DNA of 64,000 bases from Sodiomyces alkalinus F11 (GCF_003711515.1 NW_021167079.1:5760385-5824384), one strand, 5' to 3'. Shown: positions 47,568 through 58,959, counted from the first letter of the stretch. Numbers and translations are program-made. The notes: generated by a model not told the origin, from the sequence alone.

Positions 47568-48571
47568 TCACAACCAGATGACAAAGATGAGGAGAACGAC
47601 GCCCAACCCGCCAGCCATGCAAGCGATGTGCTTCCTCCCAGAAGCGGACGGCCAAGCCCCGGAAGGCTTCTTGCTCGGATGTGTCGCCGTCTTGTTTTCT
47701 GCAACGCGGACGGTACTCGTACGCTTCACAGGCCTCGAAGCTGCGAGTGGGACGCTGCTGGGTTCCTGATCGTGAAGGAGATCTTCGATTTCCGCCTGGA
47801 GTTCGGCGTCGGGCGAAGAGTTGCCGACGAGCACCGCGCGATGAGAGAAGCTGCCTGGCCCCCGAGCTTTCGCGTCCGGTGCTGCGACCAGCTGAATCGC
47901 CGGTGCCAAGGTCTCGCGGGGGCGCCGTGCGACCGGGTCCGCTATGACCTGGGGATGCGGGTGCGGGTGCGGGTGCGGGTGCGGGTGCGGAGGTGCCAAG
48001 GAGGTATCTGGCTTGCCGCAAACGAGGGTGACTTTGACGCAGTCATCCAGCTGCGTCTGATTACAGTAATTCGCGGTCTGTAGCTTTTAGATCAGCATAA
48101 TGATTGGGAGCGAAAGTTTTCAAGGACGAGAGAGAAGAAGGAAAGGAAATAAGGAAAGACGAGAGGAAGAAAGAGACGCACAGGAATGGCTTCCGCCTCG
48201 ACCGCATCCAAGGCAAAGACGTTGCAAATAGCTGCATTTTCGTAAAAGGCCAAGAAAGGGACGACATTGGAGCCGAGCTCTAGATACGTCGCCGCGGCGT
48301 CGAGATTGTACATCTCAGCGAAGATCGCAGGTGGTTCGCCTGAGAGTTCCAGGGGCAGGCCCATCGCATCGTCGAGGTCGGTCATCGGCGAACAAGGAGA
48401 AAGCCCCGGCCCCAGTTGGCCGGGTTTCAATCGACACGTGACACCTGTTTCGAAGATCGTCTGCCCTGGTTGGGGTCCTGGGGGTGAGCCGCTACCAGCT
48501 GCTCCAACGGTAGTGAGAGAGGCGACACTTCTAGCGCATAAGAGCGCAGAAGCGATGAGCGGAGGGCGCAT
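47568..48571 (-). CDS. Secreted or membrane-anchored protein with His-Pro repeat, unknown function
   Basis: Two exons on the minus strand, 48,571-48,182 and 48,077-47,568, with a 104-bp intron (GTGCGT..CTACAG) in phase 0; 299 residues. The N-terminus MRPPLIASALLCARSVASLT looks like a signal peptide. The ectodomain has sparse Cys (VTCRLKPGQ, SPCSP, ICNVF, then NYCNQTQLDDC and LVCGKPD after the intron), compatible with a small disulfide fold, and one NQT glycosylation sequon. A His-Pro dipeptide repeat (about seven HP, encoded by GTGCGG units) follows, then a basic Ser/Pro-rich linker. The protein ends with a hydrophobic stretch IACMAGGLGVVLLIFVIWL at the very C-terminus, which could be a membrane anchor or a GPI signal. 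No family recognised; effector or cell-wall roles are open guesses. Confidence 0.7.
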
Positions 48572-51175
48572 GGCGTGGTGTGGTGTGTGCGTGTGTGTGT
48601 GTGTGGTTGGACCGTGCGGTTGGACCGTGTGGCCGGCGTAGGATGGATCTCTGCGAGGCGACAGCCTCTCCTATATCTTCAATTGCTTTGCAACGAGGAC
48701 AGAAGGATGACGAGGAGAAGACGCTCGATGATTAGGTGTTGCGCAGCTATGACAGCCACCTGCTTGCTTGTTGGTGCGCCAATGTGGAATACGGAGTAGG
48801 TAGGCGAGGTGGGTGGCCGGGTTTAAGCGCAAGGAACAAAAGGCTAGACGAGACGAAGGAAAAGCATAATCAAGCCCATCGAGCTGCAGTAGTATGCGGG
48901 AAATTGTGACCGATATCTTGAACGAGTGAACGGGGGAAAAACGTTGACGGCGTCGGTCGCTCGGCCGTGGTCTAGTCGTGATCGCGATCGTTTGGTTTGC
49001 TGTAGTGTGTAATTAGTGTGTAGTGTGTACCGTAGTGGTACAGGTATCTGTAGTGCGCGACGTAATGCCTGTTCCTCTTCCGGCGAGGCTTCTCTGGTTC
49101 CCGAAATTGGAAGCGGCACAACGTTATGGCAAGACTTTCTTAGAAAGCCTTCGCTCATTCGCCTGCAAGTCCACGAGAGGCTGGCGTAGTCCGGCGTGAC
49201 ACTCACTTGAAGATGGTGCGATGCGTGTTGGGTTGGTACAGATTAGTATAACGTGTTTGGCAGTAGCCGGATAGAATTGAGGACGGCGGTAAATCGGTAA
49301 AAGTGCGGCCGTCGTTCCCCTTTTTTTCTCTTTCCCTTCTTTTTTTGCTTCCTCCTCGTCCTTTGGCTCGTGAAGAATTATTAGAGATTAGATCATCCGC
49401 TGGACATGACTGCTCGTGAAGTCGAGAAGGAAAGATGGTGGGGTGCGTTTTTTGGGGAGATTTTTCTTCTTTTCCGAGAGTGGTGGATGGGAGCGCGGTG
49501 TCGATAATAAGCTTCCGCGGAGCTATGGAAGGAAGCTTTCACTTTCCACAAGACGTGGGGGGAAGGGAAGGGAAAGTACACTACGATCGATGTACGGATA
49601 AAAAGAAGCTTAATCAAAAGAAACCTGCGGTCTGGTGGAGCACTGGCATGAAAATGATGGATGGGCCTGGGCTCAACTGTCCAATGACGCGTCGCGAACA
49701 GGGTAAGTAATCTCCTTGTTCATGTTTCTCCGCCGATCTTGTTCTTATCTGGCATTAACATCCACGCGTCCATCGCGGAAACAGGGTACAGTGGGTGCAA
49801 AATACAGAATCGAAACGGTGGAAATCATGTTCAAGTACACGACACGTGTAATGTTCAAGTGAATAAATTTGTGTTCACTCTTATACCTTACCCAAATATA
49901 ACTTCGGTCCGCAAACAGCGAATATGGATACACGGCAGTACAACCAACGCACGTACGTTATACATGTACACTACTGCAGCTACAGGAAAGTATTCGTAAA
50001 GTTCTGGACAGTGCACTGGGGCTACACGGTACTAGCTAATTACACCTAGGTACCTTAGTAAGCAGTCCGGATTTTTCCACTGGAGCCTTGCGAAGCTATC
50101 CGCTCCTGCATAATAGTGTACAGAGTGCGGCGTGTGAGTTGTGGAGGCTTCATCCTCGGCCAGCCTTGTGAGTGTGAGTTGCTAGCATTTCAATGGCGTG
50201 AGGCATTTGGCATGCCATCCCCCAAAAGCTCAACTCGAGCGCTCAATCTGAACCCAGTATCCCTAGCCCATTATGGTACGTGTACGGATAGACGTCGCAG
50301 AAGACAAAACAGCCGGCGTCGCTGAGCCTTTCTGGGACCCTTCCTCTTAGTTGCTCCACAATGCGAAGTGCCTAAAACAGAAAGTTCGCGGAGCAGGAGT
50401 GATTATCCGTACAACGGTACTCCACACCACATCCAACGCACTAGCACTTTATTCTTGAAGACCCTCCGAACAGGCCGAATAAGCATAAGCATCTGTGCAA
50501 CATGCCATGTGTATGAAAAGCAACCTCAGGAGTCCGCGCATCTAGCCCAGTACCCGTACGTACAACGTACGAAGTGATTACCTTCGTAGACATACCATAG
50601 CTCCGCGGAGCTCAAGCCCGTTGCGGGCGTCCAAACGGTCGTCTGCCCATGTCGGCCTGTTGGTTTCTCGCACCGCAGCAAATTCTCTTTTCCGCTTCTC
50701 CTGCTCTCCTGCTCTCCTGCCCTTGCTATGCAGGTTGCGCCCGCTCAACCGGCACCGCGCACCAATCCATGCGACGCCTTCCCCATGCCGCTGCCACACA
50801 CCAGTGACACCACCACTCCAAAGGAGCCCTAAACGTCGGCCTTGCGTCAACTTAACATGAACTACTGCACAAACCAGGGGTCTCTTTCTGTCTACTGTCG
50901 TCTACTGTCGTCTACCCTTACCTGGTACCTCCACTACCACACCAGCTCACTCTGTCTCAACGGGGCACAGCACCAATCTCATCGTCTGCTCTGGAGTATT
51001 ACAGCCGAACCCCTCTTTTGTCGCCCGCAGCCGCTGTCGCGTGCAAGGTGTCCTACCCCAGAATTGCAAGCACCAACAGCGCCAAGAAATGCTTGTACTT
51101 TCCGCCACTTTTCTCGACAGGCTCGAAAAGACAGGAGGATTGGTATGTTAATTACCTGTTGCCTACATCTGTACA

Positions 51176-51284
51176 TCTGTCTCCTCCTGTCTCCTCCTGT
51201 CTCGTCCTGTCTCCTCCTGTCTCCTCCTGTCTCCTCCTGTCTCCTCCTGTCTCCTCCTGTCTCCTCCTGTCTCCTCCTGTCTGT
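51176..51284. repeat. 10-bp pyrimidine minisatellite (CTCCTCCTGT), about 11 copies
   Basis: Head-to-tail copies of CTCCTCCTGT with one CTCGTCCTGT variant. The units have no spacers, so this is a minisatellite and not a CRISPR array. It is in a gene-free region, 140 bases before the N gap. Confidence 0.95.
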
Positions 51285-51426
51285 CACCGAAGCGCAGGCA
51301 GGTCACCGAGGACAAGGGGAAGACGGGGCGTACATATTCCACGAGACCCCTCGACTCCCCTCGCTCCCCCTCTTACATCCATCCTTTCCCCCTCTCCTTA
51401 GTTCTTTTTTTTTCCTTTTTTTCCTC

Positions 51427-51481
51427 NNNNNNNNNNNNNNNNNNNNNNNNNNNNNNNNNNNNNNNNNNNNNNNNNNNNNNN
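51427..51481. other. Assembly gap (55 N) after a T-rich tract
   Basis: Unresolved bases behind a TTTTTTTTTCC-rich run. The true length is unknown. It is intergenic, so it does not break a gene identified here. Confidence 1.
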
Positions 51482-52298
51482 CCGCCTGCTCCCAATTTAA
51501 ACTTCTTTTCCAGCAGTTCCCAACTACTTTACTATTCGCACAACGTAAGGTGGTCTGCAACCATCGTACTCCGCACAGAAGAGTAAGGTACTTAGGTAAG
51601 TACATGTCATCTCATGTCACTCTTGGATTTACGTGTAAAACACTCGCGAAAGTCCATGATCCCCATGCTTTCTTATCAGCACCACCTTCGTCCAATCAGA
51701 CGCTTCTCTCAGGCCAATTAATTGTGTTGACCAACCGGAGGCGTCTGTCCGCCCCATCTGATAAGGCCGACTTGACTGGAAGGCCCCCCTCCACCCCCCC
51801 ACCTTTCCCCCCTTCTCACTGAAGTCTAACGACCTCTACGTGTAGGACGACCAGGATCATCAATCATCAGGGCATTCTTCGTACATCAGTCGCACCTCAA
51901 CCATCATCGTCCCCTCATCCACCATTCACCTCGACCAGCTGTTTCCGCTTGGCCCATAACGAGCATTCGCAGAGATCGAGCCGTGACTCGTTGAACGCTT
52001 TCACCCCCAGAGAGAGGCACGAAGAACGCACGACAGTGATAGCTCTCCTTCACCGACTCGACTTGGTACGGCTCGCCCCCTCACCTCCACAGACCCAGTT
52101 CTCCAGGACATCACACGCAATTTTCGGCGGAGAAGGGAGGATCTTGAAAACTCACGAGACGGTTCTGCCCGTCTCCGTGGCTTTTCTATAACTCCCTTCG
52201 GCTGGCGAGTCCAACAGCTCAACCAACGTTCCAGAGAGCGTTCGATTCCCACGTACCCGTGATGCAGGTGTCGCGGAGGCCGAGGAGGTATCATCACG

Positions 52299-54299
52299 AT
52301 GGTTCAGTGGTGGGACTCTGCCAAAATAGAGGCTACCGTCACCCGCCAGTTCGTCTGTCGCCACCTGCTGCCCCAGGAAATTGAGCGCTTGGATCAGTCG
52401 CTCGGTTTCGGCGACGGCTTGACCGACGGCACGTACTGGGAGTGGATCAACACCAAGGCCAAGCGCATCTTTCTTATACTCGTCGACCTGAACATCCCGG
52501 ATCAGATTTTCGGCATCATCGACGATTCGTGGGACGACCATGACCTACCCATCGCCGAGGACCAGGTGGAGCGTCTGGCCTTGACGGCTGTCAGGGATGA
52601 CAGGATGGACAGGAAGTTCTTCCTGCGACAGTTCCACTACACCATGAAGCTCCTCCAGAAAGGAGAACACATCGTCTACCTAGACCATGACATAGTTCCA
52701 ATAGACTCGGCGGACCGCCGGTCGTCACTCCTCGGCAGCCACTCGATCGACAAGGTCGCGCTTCCCAACTGGCCCGGTCGCGTCTTTTGTCGTCGCCGGA
52801 TACCTCTCAGTCACACCAACAGTCCCGGAGGCTTGACGTCCGCAGACTTCCAGGAAGCCATCAGCAGCATCAAGGGCATACAGCACCACCACCTTGTATG
52901 CTATTTCGCATCGTACATCCACCAAGGCGTCGGCTTTGTCCTGTTCACCCCAGCGATGGATTCGTCCCTCAAGTCGTTCCTCGGTAGCGCGCCGTCGAGC
53001 TTCAGGAACCTCCCCAAGAAAGAGCGGCGACACCTCGTCATGAACTGGATCCTCTGCCTAGTAGACGCTCTCGCCTACATTCACAGCCGTCGATATTCGC
53101 ACGGCAATATCAAGCCATCAACGATCCACCTTACCAATCAGCTACACATCTCGTTCTCCGACTTTACGCGAATGAGCACCGACGCGCTAACGGGACAGCC
53201 GGAAAAGTCCTCCTCCTCGTTTGACCGTGAATCATACGACTACGCCGCGCCGGAACAATGGTTTCGACCCACGACGGGTCCATCGGGCTACACTGCCGGC
53301 AACCGCAAGAGCAAGGGCGCGCAGGGCGCCATGTCGACGTCACCCGAGAATCGTACTAGTTTCTCCATCCCACGCAACGACAACCCCAGCAGCCCCAGCG
53401 CCATGCTACAGTCCCCCAACCCGCAGCTGGACGCGCAGGCGGCCGACGTCTTCTCGCTCGGGTGCGTGCTCCTGGAGATGGCGGGCTTCCTCCTCAAGAA
53501 GAGCACCAAGTCTTTCGCCACGCACCGGGCGTCGAAGAACAAGAAGGCAGGCCGGGGAGGGGCGGTGCCGGACTCCTCGTTCCACAAAAACCTGGGCCAG
53601 GTGGAGACGTGGATGTCGACGCTGGCGAAGGAGGCCACGAAGAAAGCGTCCGACGCGGACGGCGCGACCGTGTTTCGCGGCGTGGTACCGATCCTCCACG
53701 TCGTCGCCCGCATGCTCTCGGCCAACCCGGACGACCGCCCCACCGCCGACGAGGTCCAGCTGCGCGTCTACCAGGTCATCACGCACTACTGCGGCCTCAA
53801 GGAACCGCACTGCGTGCATCGCTACGGCGGCGGCGGCGGGTGGGACTACGGCGTGGGGCAGCTGCGGATCCAGTCGCCGACCCCGATGGACCCGACCACG
53901 GTGATGGTGTCGCGGCGGAGCACGACGTCTTCGCGGCCGACGCAGGGCAGCGGCAGCGGCAGCAGCGGCAGCAGCGGTAGCAGCAGTCGGAGCCGCCCGG
54001 GGCAGCAAGTCGCCGGGCCGGCGCACTCGCGGACCGACAGCAGCGGGGGCATGTCCAACAACGACCATGACAGCAACAGCGACGACATCAGAAGCTCGAT
54101 CAGCAGCGGGAAGGACGCGGAACGAGACCGCGGGTCGAGCGCGGGGTCGGTTTCGGTTTCGATATCGGATTGGGACCTGGCTGCGTTGCGGAACATCCCC
54201 GTGACTAAGACGAGACTGTCCGGGACATGGCAGACCTCATCCGCTGCCGTTCACCCGCAGACTTTATACCCTGAACGAGGCGACCAGGCGCCGGTCTAA
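52299..54299 (+). CDS. Predicted pseudokinase with Ser/Gly-rich tail
   Basis: Single exon, 666 residues, ATG in good context (CACGATGG). Residues 1-150 are an alpha-helical-looking N-terminal region of unknown fold (KIEATVTRQFVCRHLLPQEI, YWEWINTKAKRIFLILVDL). A kinase fold spans about 155-500, but key residues are altered. The lysine strand reads VFCRRRIPL (no Lys), the catalytic loop is HGNIKPST (268-275) where HRDLKPSN is expected, and DFG is DFT (288-290). APEQW (317-321) and a C-lobe segment ADVFSLGCVLLEM (about 386-398) followed by NPDDRPTADEVQLRVY remain. Loss of both the catalytic and metal-binding Asp contexts argues for no phosphotransfer. The C-terminus is low-complexity Ser/Gly/Asp. 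Probably a scaffold; ligand unknown. Such kinase-like proteins recur in Pezizomycotina. Confidence 0.85.
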   Translation: MVQWWDSAKIEATVTRQFVCRHLLPQEIERLDQSLGFGDGLTDGTYWEWINTKAKRIFLILVDLNIPDQIFGIIDDSWDDHDLPIAEDQVERLALTAVRDDRMDRKFFLRQFHYTMKLLQKGEHIVYLDHDIVPIDSADRRSSLLGSHSIDKVALPNWPGRVFCRRRIPLSHTNSPGGLTSADFQEAISSIKGIQHHHLVCYFASYIHQGVGFVLFTPAMDSSLKSFLGSAPSSFRNLPKKERRHLVMNWILCLVDALAYIHSRRYSHGNIKPSTIHLTNQLHISFSDFTRMSTDALTGQPEKSSSSFDRESYDYAAPEQWFRPTTGPSGYTAGNRKSKGAQGAMSTSPENRTSFSIPRNDNPSSPSAMLQSPNPQLDAQAADVFSLGCVLLEMAGFLLKKSTKSFATHRASKNKKAGRGGAVPDSSFHKNLGQVETWMSTLAKEATKKASDADGATVFRGVVPILHVVARMLSANPDDRPTADEVQLRVYQVITHYCGLKEPHCVHRYGGGGGWDYGVGQLRIQSPTPMDPTTVMVSRRSTTSSRPTQGSGSGSSGSSGSSSRSRPGQQVAGPAHSRTDSSGGMSNNDHDSNSDDIRSSISSGKDAERDRGSSAGSVSVSISDWDLAALRNIPVTKTRLSGTWQTSSAAVHPQTLYPERGDQAPV

Positions 54300-55125
54300 C
54301 TGATTTACTGTCCTCTGTTCCTATATATTACAAGTCGAAATAGGAGAGCCTTTTTTCTTTCTTTTTTCTTTCTTCTTTTTTTGTTCCGTATCTTGCCTAT
54401 ATACCTAACGAATCTTGGAGTGGTCTGGGTGATAGTCGGCGAAAGGCGACCAGGAGAGGAGGGCGAACAGGTGTCCCCTATATTGTGTTGGAAGTTTCCA
54501 CTTATTTATCAGGTCTAGAGTCAAATAAACCTCGACATCGATGAAAGGAGCAGAACGGGGGCCGGGGAAGACTGTTGCGAATATTCAGACGCTCCAAGGT
54601 AGCGATCGCGGTAGCGACTCGGGGGAACAAATTAACTGGAATTTTGTACTTTTTGCATCTGTTGTCCAGCCCTTTGCATGTTCTAGGTATAAAAGTACAT
54701 TCAGCTTGACATGGAGTTTCCTTCATGTCTGTATGGAGTATAAGTCCTCGTACACAGACGATCACGAACTACCCTCTGTGCGGATGGATACCTGTACGAA
54801 TACGCACGCGGTATCGCTCGGTGAAGAAGGATAGCTCACCGAAATTGATGACTAAGTCCAGCCAATGACAGATGATCATTGCTTTTTCGATACGCACAAC
54901 GGGATCCACACCAGAACTTCGGACAACGACCTCCACCCACCTAATTAATAACCCACTGTTTCTCTCAACTCGTGACATCTGGCCTCGAAGCGCACGTCTG
55001 GAAGAAAAAAACAACAAACAAGAACAAGCCATGCCCGCACGTTGAGAAAGCTCCGCGGGCTTCTGGCATTTCGTCCGTTGCGCTCTCTTCCCACCCAGCC
55101 CCATCCATACGGATAGGCTATAGCC
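54300..55125. promoter_or_regulatory. Intergenic region between pseudokinase and inositol transporter
   Basis: 3' flank with a CTTTCTTTTTTCTTT tract at 54,352-54,380, then promoter of the transporter. No gene or clear regulatory site found. Confidence 0.45.
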
Positions 55126-56985
55126 ATGCCTTCGTCCCAGTCTGCCGGGGCGCCGCTCATGGCAGACCGGCAGGACCGGGATCACGGCAAGGACCCTGGC
55201 CGCAACGCCGGCGACGATTCTGCCGCTCTCCTCCAACAGGAGGACTACTACGCCGACGCCGCCGATGACGGTGATATCGCCGCCGAGCTGGACCTTGTCG
55301 GTCTGCCGAAGCCGGGTCAGCCCTCTGCGCGGGCCGGGGTTTTCGTGTGGTTGCTCACCATGGCTGCATGCATCAGCGGCCTGCTTTTCGGATGTACGTT
55401 TTTGGCCCCCCCCGGGACCTCGTCCTTCCTTCTCTTCCTCGAGAGACTAACGCATCGTACTTTTTATATAGACGACACAGGAGTCATCTCGGCCGCCCTC
55501 GTTTCCATCGGCACGTCCCTCTCCGACCGCGAGCTCACGTCATTCGACAAATCCATCATCACGTCCAGCACAGCCCTCTTCGCCCTCATCGTATCACCCT
55601 TCTCCTCCATCGTCGCCGACGCTCTCGGCCGCCGCCGCGTCCTCCTCCTGGCCGACTTCCTCTTCATCATAGGTGCCCTGCTCCAGTCATCCGCCCACAC
55701 AGTCACATCCATGGTCCTCGGCCGTGCCGTCATCGGCGCCGCCGTGGGGGCCGCCAGTTTCGTCGTGCCGCTCTACCTAGCCGAACTGGCGCCGGCCTCG
55801 CACCGCGGCCGGCTCGTGACGATGAACGTCCTCTCCATCACCCTGGGCCAGGTGGTCGCCTACGTCGTCGGCTGGGCCCTCTCCGTGTGGGGCGACCGCG
55901 TCTCGGCGTGGCGCTACATGGTCGGCCTCGGGGCGCTGCCGGCGGCCCTGCAGCTCTCGGTGGTCATGTACATGCCCGAGACGCCGCGGTGGCTGGTCAT
56001 GGTGGGCCGGTCGGCCATGGCGAAGAGGGTGGTCGCGCAGGTGGCGGGCGGCAGCAACGGAGGGGCGGCGATGGCGGCGACGGCGGCGGCGGTGGTGCGG
56101 GAGATTGAGGACGAGATCCGCGGGGAGCGCGAGGCCATGCGCCGCGAGGGTTCGCCGCGGCTCGAGTGGTGGGGTGGTTGGCGGGAGTTGGTGGCGGTCC
56201 AGCGGAACCGGCGCGCGCTCACTATCGCCTGCCTGCTGCAAGGCTTGCAGCAGCTGTGCGGGTTCAATTCGCTGATGTACTTTTCGGCCACCATCTTCTC
56301 GCTCGTCGGGTTCCGCACGCCGACCATGACGGCCATGACGGTGGCGGTGACCAATTTCCTCTTTACCGTGGTGGCGCTTTTCCTCATCGACCGCATCGGC
56401 CGGCGGCGCATCTTGCTCTACTCGTTGCCCTTTATGATCGGCGGCTTGGTGCTCTCTGCGTACGGCTTTTCCTTTATCGATCTGGGGGTGCCCGAGGCAC
56501 CATCCACTACTACGGCTGGAGACTCTGGGGTCGGTGTGCCAGGATCAGGGCCAGGGCCAGGGCCAGGGCCAGGGCCAGAGCCAGACACAGGAGAAGGAGG
56601 CGCAGGGGCGGGAGCAGAGGGACCCGAGGGGGCGGCATTCATCATCCTGGTCAGCATCATGGTGTACGTGGCTTCGTACGCGCTGGGGCTGGGCAACGTG
56701 CCGTGGATGCAGAGCGAGTTATTCCCGCTGGCTGTGCGGTCCATCGGCAGCGGGGTGGCCACGGCGACGAACTGGGGTGCCAATTTCATTGTCGGATTGA
56801 CGTTCCTTCCCTTGATGGAGCTTCTGAGCCCGTCGTTGACTTTCATGTTGTACGCGGCCATCTGCGTGGTAGGATACGTCCTCGTGTGGCAGATTTACCC
56901 GGAGACGGCGGGGCTGAGTCTGGAGGAGGCGACGATGCTCTTGGAGAATGGATGGGGGTTCGACCGACGAACGGATTCCCCTTGA
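55126..56985 (+). CDS. Myo-inositol-type sugar transporter (MFS, proton symporter)
   Basis: Plasma-membrane importer of the MFS sugar porter family, nearest in motifs to fungal Itr1/Itr2 myo-inositol carriers. Exons 55,126-55,393 and 55,472-56,985, intron 78 bp (GTACGT, GACTAAC, ATAG) in phase 1; 593 residues. The junction restores GLLFGYDTGVISAALVSIG, a hallmark of TM1. Other motifs: DALGRRRVLLLAD, VPLYLAELAPASHRGRLVT, PETPRWLVMVGR, QGLQQLCGFNSLMYFSATIF, FLIDRIGRRRILL, PWMQSELFPLAVRSIGSG and the terminal PETAGLSLEE. The cytosolic N-terminus is long and acidic. The loop before TM10 (about residues 440-480) is enlarged by a Gly-Pro repeat from an AGGGCC microsatellite and a Gly/Ala/Glu stretch. 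Substrate assignment is by motif resemblance; other polyols are possible. Confidence 0.88.
   Translation: MPSSQSAGAPLMADRQDRDHGKDPGRNAGDDSAALLQQEDYYADAADDGDIAAELDLVGLPKPGQPSARAGVFVWLLTMAACISGLLFGCTFLAPPGTSSFLLFLERLTHRTFYIDDTGVISAALVSIGTSLSDRELTSFDKSIITSSTALFALIVSPFSSIVADALGRRRVLLLADFLFIIGALLQSSAHTVTSMVLGRAVIGAAVGAASFVVPLYLAELAPASHRGRLVTMNVLSITLGQVVAYVVGWALSVWGDRVSAWRYMVGLGALPAALQLSVVMYMPETPRWLVMVGRSAMAKRVVAQVAGGSNGGAAMAATAAAVVREIEDEIRGEREAMRREGSPRLEWWGGWRELVAVQRNRRALTIACLLQGLQQLCGFNSLMYFSATIFSLVGFRTPTMTAMTVAVTNFLFTVVALFLIDRIGRRRILLYSLPFMIGGLVLSAYGFSFIDLGVPEAPSTTTAGDSGVGVPGSGPGPGPGPGPEPDTGEGGAGAGAEGPEGAAFIILVSIMVYVASYALGLGNVPWMQSELFPLAVRSIGSGVATATNWGANFIVGLTFLPLMELLSPSLTFMLYAAICVVGYVLVWQIYPETAGLSLEEATMLLENGWGFDRRTDSP
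56540..56585. repeat. 6-bp coding microsatellite (Gly-Pro repeat)
   Basis: Tandem GGGCCA units encode GPGPGPGPGP in the external-loop region of the transporter. The frame is kept. Confidence 0.9.
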
Positions 56986-58959
56986 ATGATGATGTGAATG
57001 GGCAGACATGGGAAGGGAAAGGGATGAGGACGGCGTATAGACACGGAATAGGCATATGAGCGGCGGCTGGACTCTAGGTCGCCTGTTCTGGTATCTTTTT
57101 TTCTTTTTTCTTAGTTATCATGATTTGATGATTTTCCTGGTACATTTTTATCCATGAAAGCACTCTATACATGTATCCCCCAATCTAACCCTGTTGTTTT
57201 GTGAAGGGAAGACTCCGAGTATTACGACTCCTCACGGTGAGGCTATAATGGACTACCTGGTAGGTATTTCGATGCAATGCCACGTCGGGGGGGCGTGTAA
57301 GGTACGGAGTACTGGGTACGTTGCACGAGCCCCTGATTGCCCGCTTGGCGAGACGTTGGTGTCGTACCTCAGTAATTACTTCGTTCGTACGTTGTACGTG
57401 TACTTGACTAATCGACCCAGAGATGGGGACCAAGGTCACCTGCAGCTCACAAAATCTTTCCAACCTGCAGCATACCTTATGCAGCATGACATCACTTCGC
57501 GCTGGGTGGTGCCATAGTCGTCTTCTTTCGGCGGTTTGTCTGCCTCCAATTGATTTGTTTTGATTCGGAATTAAAAAATATTGAACCCGAACCCAATACG
57601 TTCCACGCTCTTATAGTCATGTCAGAACTGCGATTGTTGGACTCGCATTTATGATACCTAGATAAAATGATAGTTTAATCTATCAATGTCCTTCAACGAA
57701 CCGCCTCAGGGAGTAAAGTCTCAGTGGGTTTCCCGGCCGATACCGATACCGAAGCCGGTCCAGTCTCACTTCGGACCTGTGGTGCCGTGATGTGATAGGT
57801 ACCTCAACAGGCTGAGCTGAGCACAGGGCAGCAGCGAACTGTACCTATGAATCGGACATTATTTTCATCTCAAGGCATTCTTCCGGTCTTGAGCTCCCCA
57901 TAGCAGCCCCTTGCATATATTTTTTAGCCGTTGCTTGCCGATAGCTTGGGCTCCATCGATTTTTTTTTTCGTCTTAGGTATCCCTTCTCGAACTATCTGT
58001 GCAGTCATTGCTAATGTCTTGGCATTGAGACTGTTTCTGTTTGCCCCTTGCTCTTCGGTTTTCTGGAACCAATGCCCTAATGCGATTATAATAAGAAACG
58101 GGATAATCAGGGTCGACTACAGCGTAACCGTAAAAGGATAAATACGATAAAAAAACGGTCAGATTAAGGGATTATAAATTGATTATATTAAAGCCATTGC
58201 TTGTCATAACGCCGAGAACTGCCGCCCTATCGGAAACGGCGAGGAAAAAAAGTCGCCCCTCAATGCCCTACCACGAGCATTATTTGGTTATCTATACATA
58301 GTATTTTCTCCATCATGAAATGTCTGTTTCTGTGTAATTCGTACTTCCTAGTCGAATTATTTCTTTCCTTCTCCCTCTTTCTCTAACTGATTCTCTTGGC
58401 ATTGATAACATGTCAAAGTCCTCCTTTCTCTCGGCCGGGAGAGTCCGAGTCCCGAATCCGAATCCCGAGCCCCGGGTCGTATGTTGACGTACGTTGTACG
58501 TGTACGTTGCCTTCGACGTTTATTGTCTTGCCCTGTCTGTCAAGGTAACCCCGTGCAGTAATTACCGGCTCTACCCACCCAAGGTACCCACTACCCACTA
58601 CCCACTACCCACTGCTCTTTCTTACACCATCCGCCACATCCTGGACCTTGGGCCCAACTACTTATCTACCGGGCAGTGTCCCGGACAAGAACCAAGTACC
58701 TAGCTTAAGAGTCTAAATCCTTTAGCTTTTTTCAGTTCCTAGAACGGAAGTAATTAGAGGGTTCTACCTTCCCCCCTTACGTCCCCCATATGACTCAAGA
58801 CTCGAGGTCAACTCTTCCTTTAATTCCCACCCGTACGACTTGACGTCCCCCCCTCCCCCCCCTTGCTTTCTTCTTTGACGACTGACTACGACTTCTCGTC
58901 CTTCCCCCCTTTCAACCAACATCTCAAGTTGATCACCAAATATCAGATATCCTCGCGTC
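56986..58959. other. Intergenic region between the two MFS genes
   Basis: 2.0 kb with no gene supported. It holds GTACGTTGTACGTGTAC at 57,387-57,403 and again GTACGTTGTACGTGTAC at 58,489-58,505. A trio of CCACTACC units lies near 58,586-58,612, and C-runs (about 58,846-58,862) sit in the promoter of the second transporter. The AT-rich part near 58,080-58,200 looks mildly mutated but is too short to call. Confidence 0.5.

Larger units (their letters stand above)
48572..52298. other. 3.7-kb intergenic region with tandem repeat and assembly gap
   Basis: It begins with the promoter of the secreted-protein gene, including a GT microsatellite at about 48,581-48,605. A minus-strand frame at 48,844-49,206 was examined and left out. 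GTACAACGTAC lies at 50,560-50,570, the 10-bp pyrimidine repeat at about 51,176-51,284, and a 55-N gap at 51,427-51,481. From about 51,840 C/T-rich leader-like DNA runs to the pseudokinase ATG. I see no supportable gene. Confidence 0.45.

Noticed and set aside
48844..49206. 120-codon minus-strand frame with a GTGAGT donor and CTTGCAG acceptor nearby
   Set aside because: Splicing gives only short peptides that match nothing I know; not enough to call a gene.
51176..51284. Regular repeats that might suggest a CRISPR array
   Set aside because: 10-bp units with no spacers, in a eukaryotic genome: a minisatellite.
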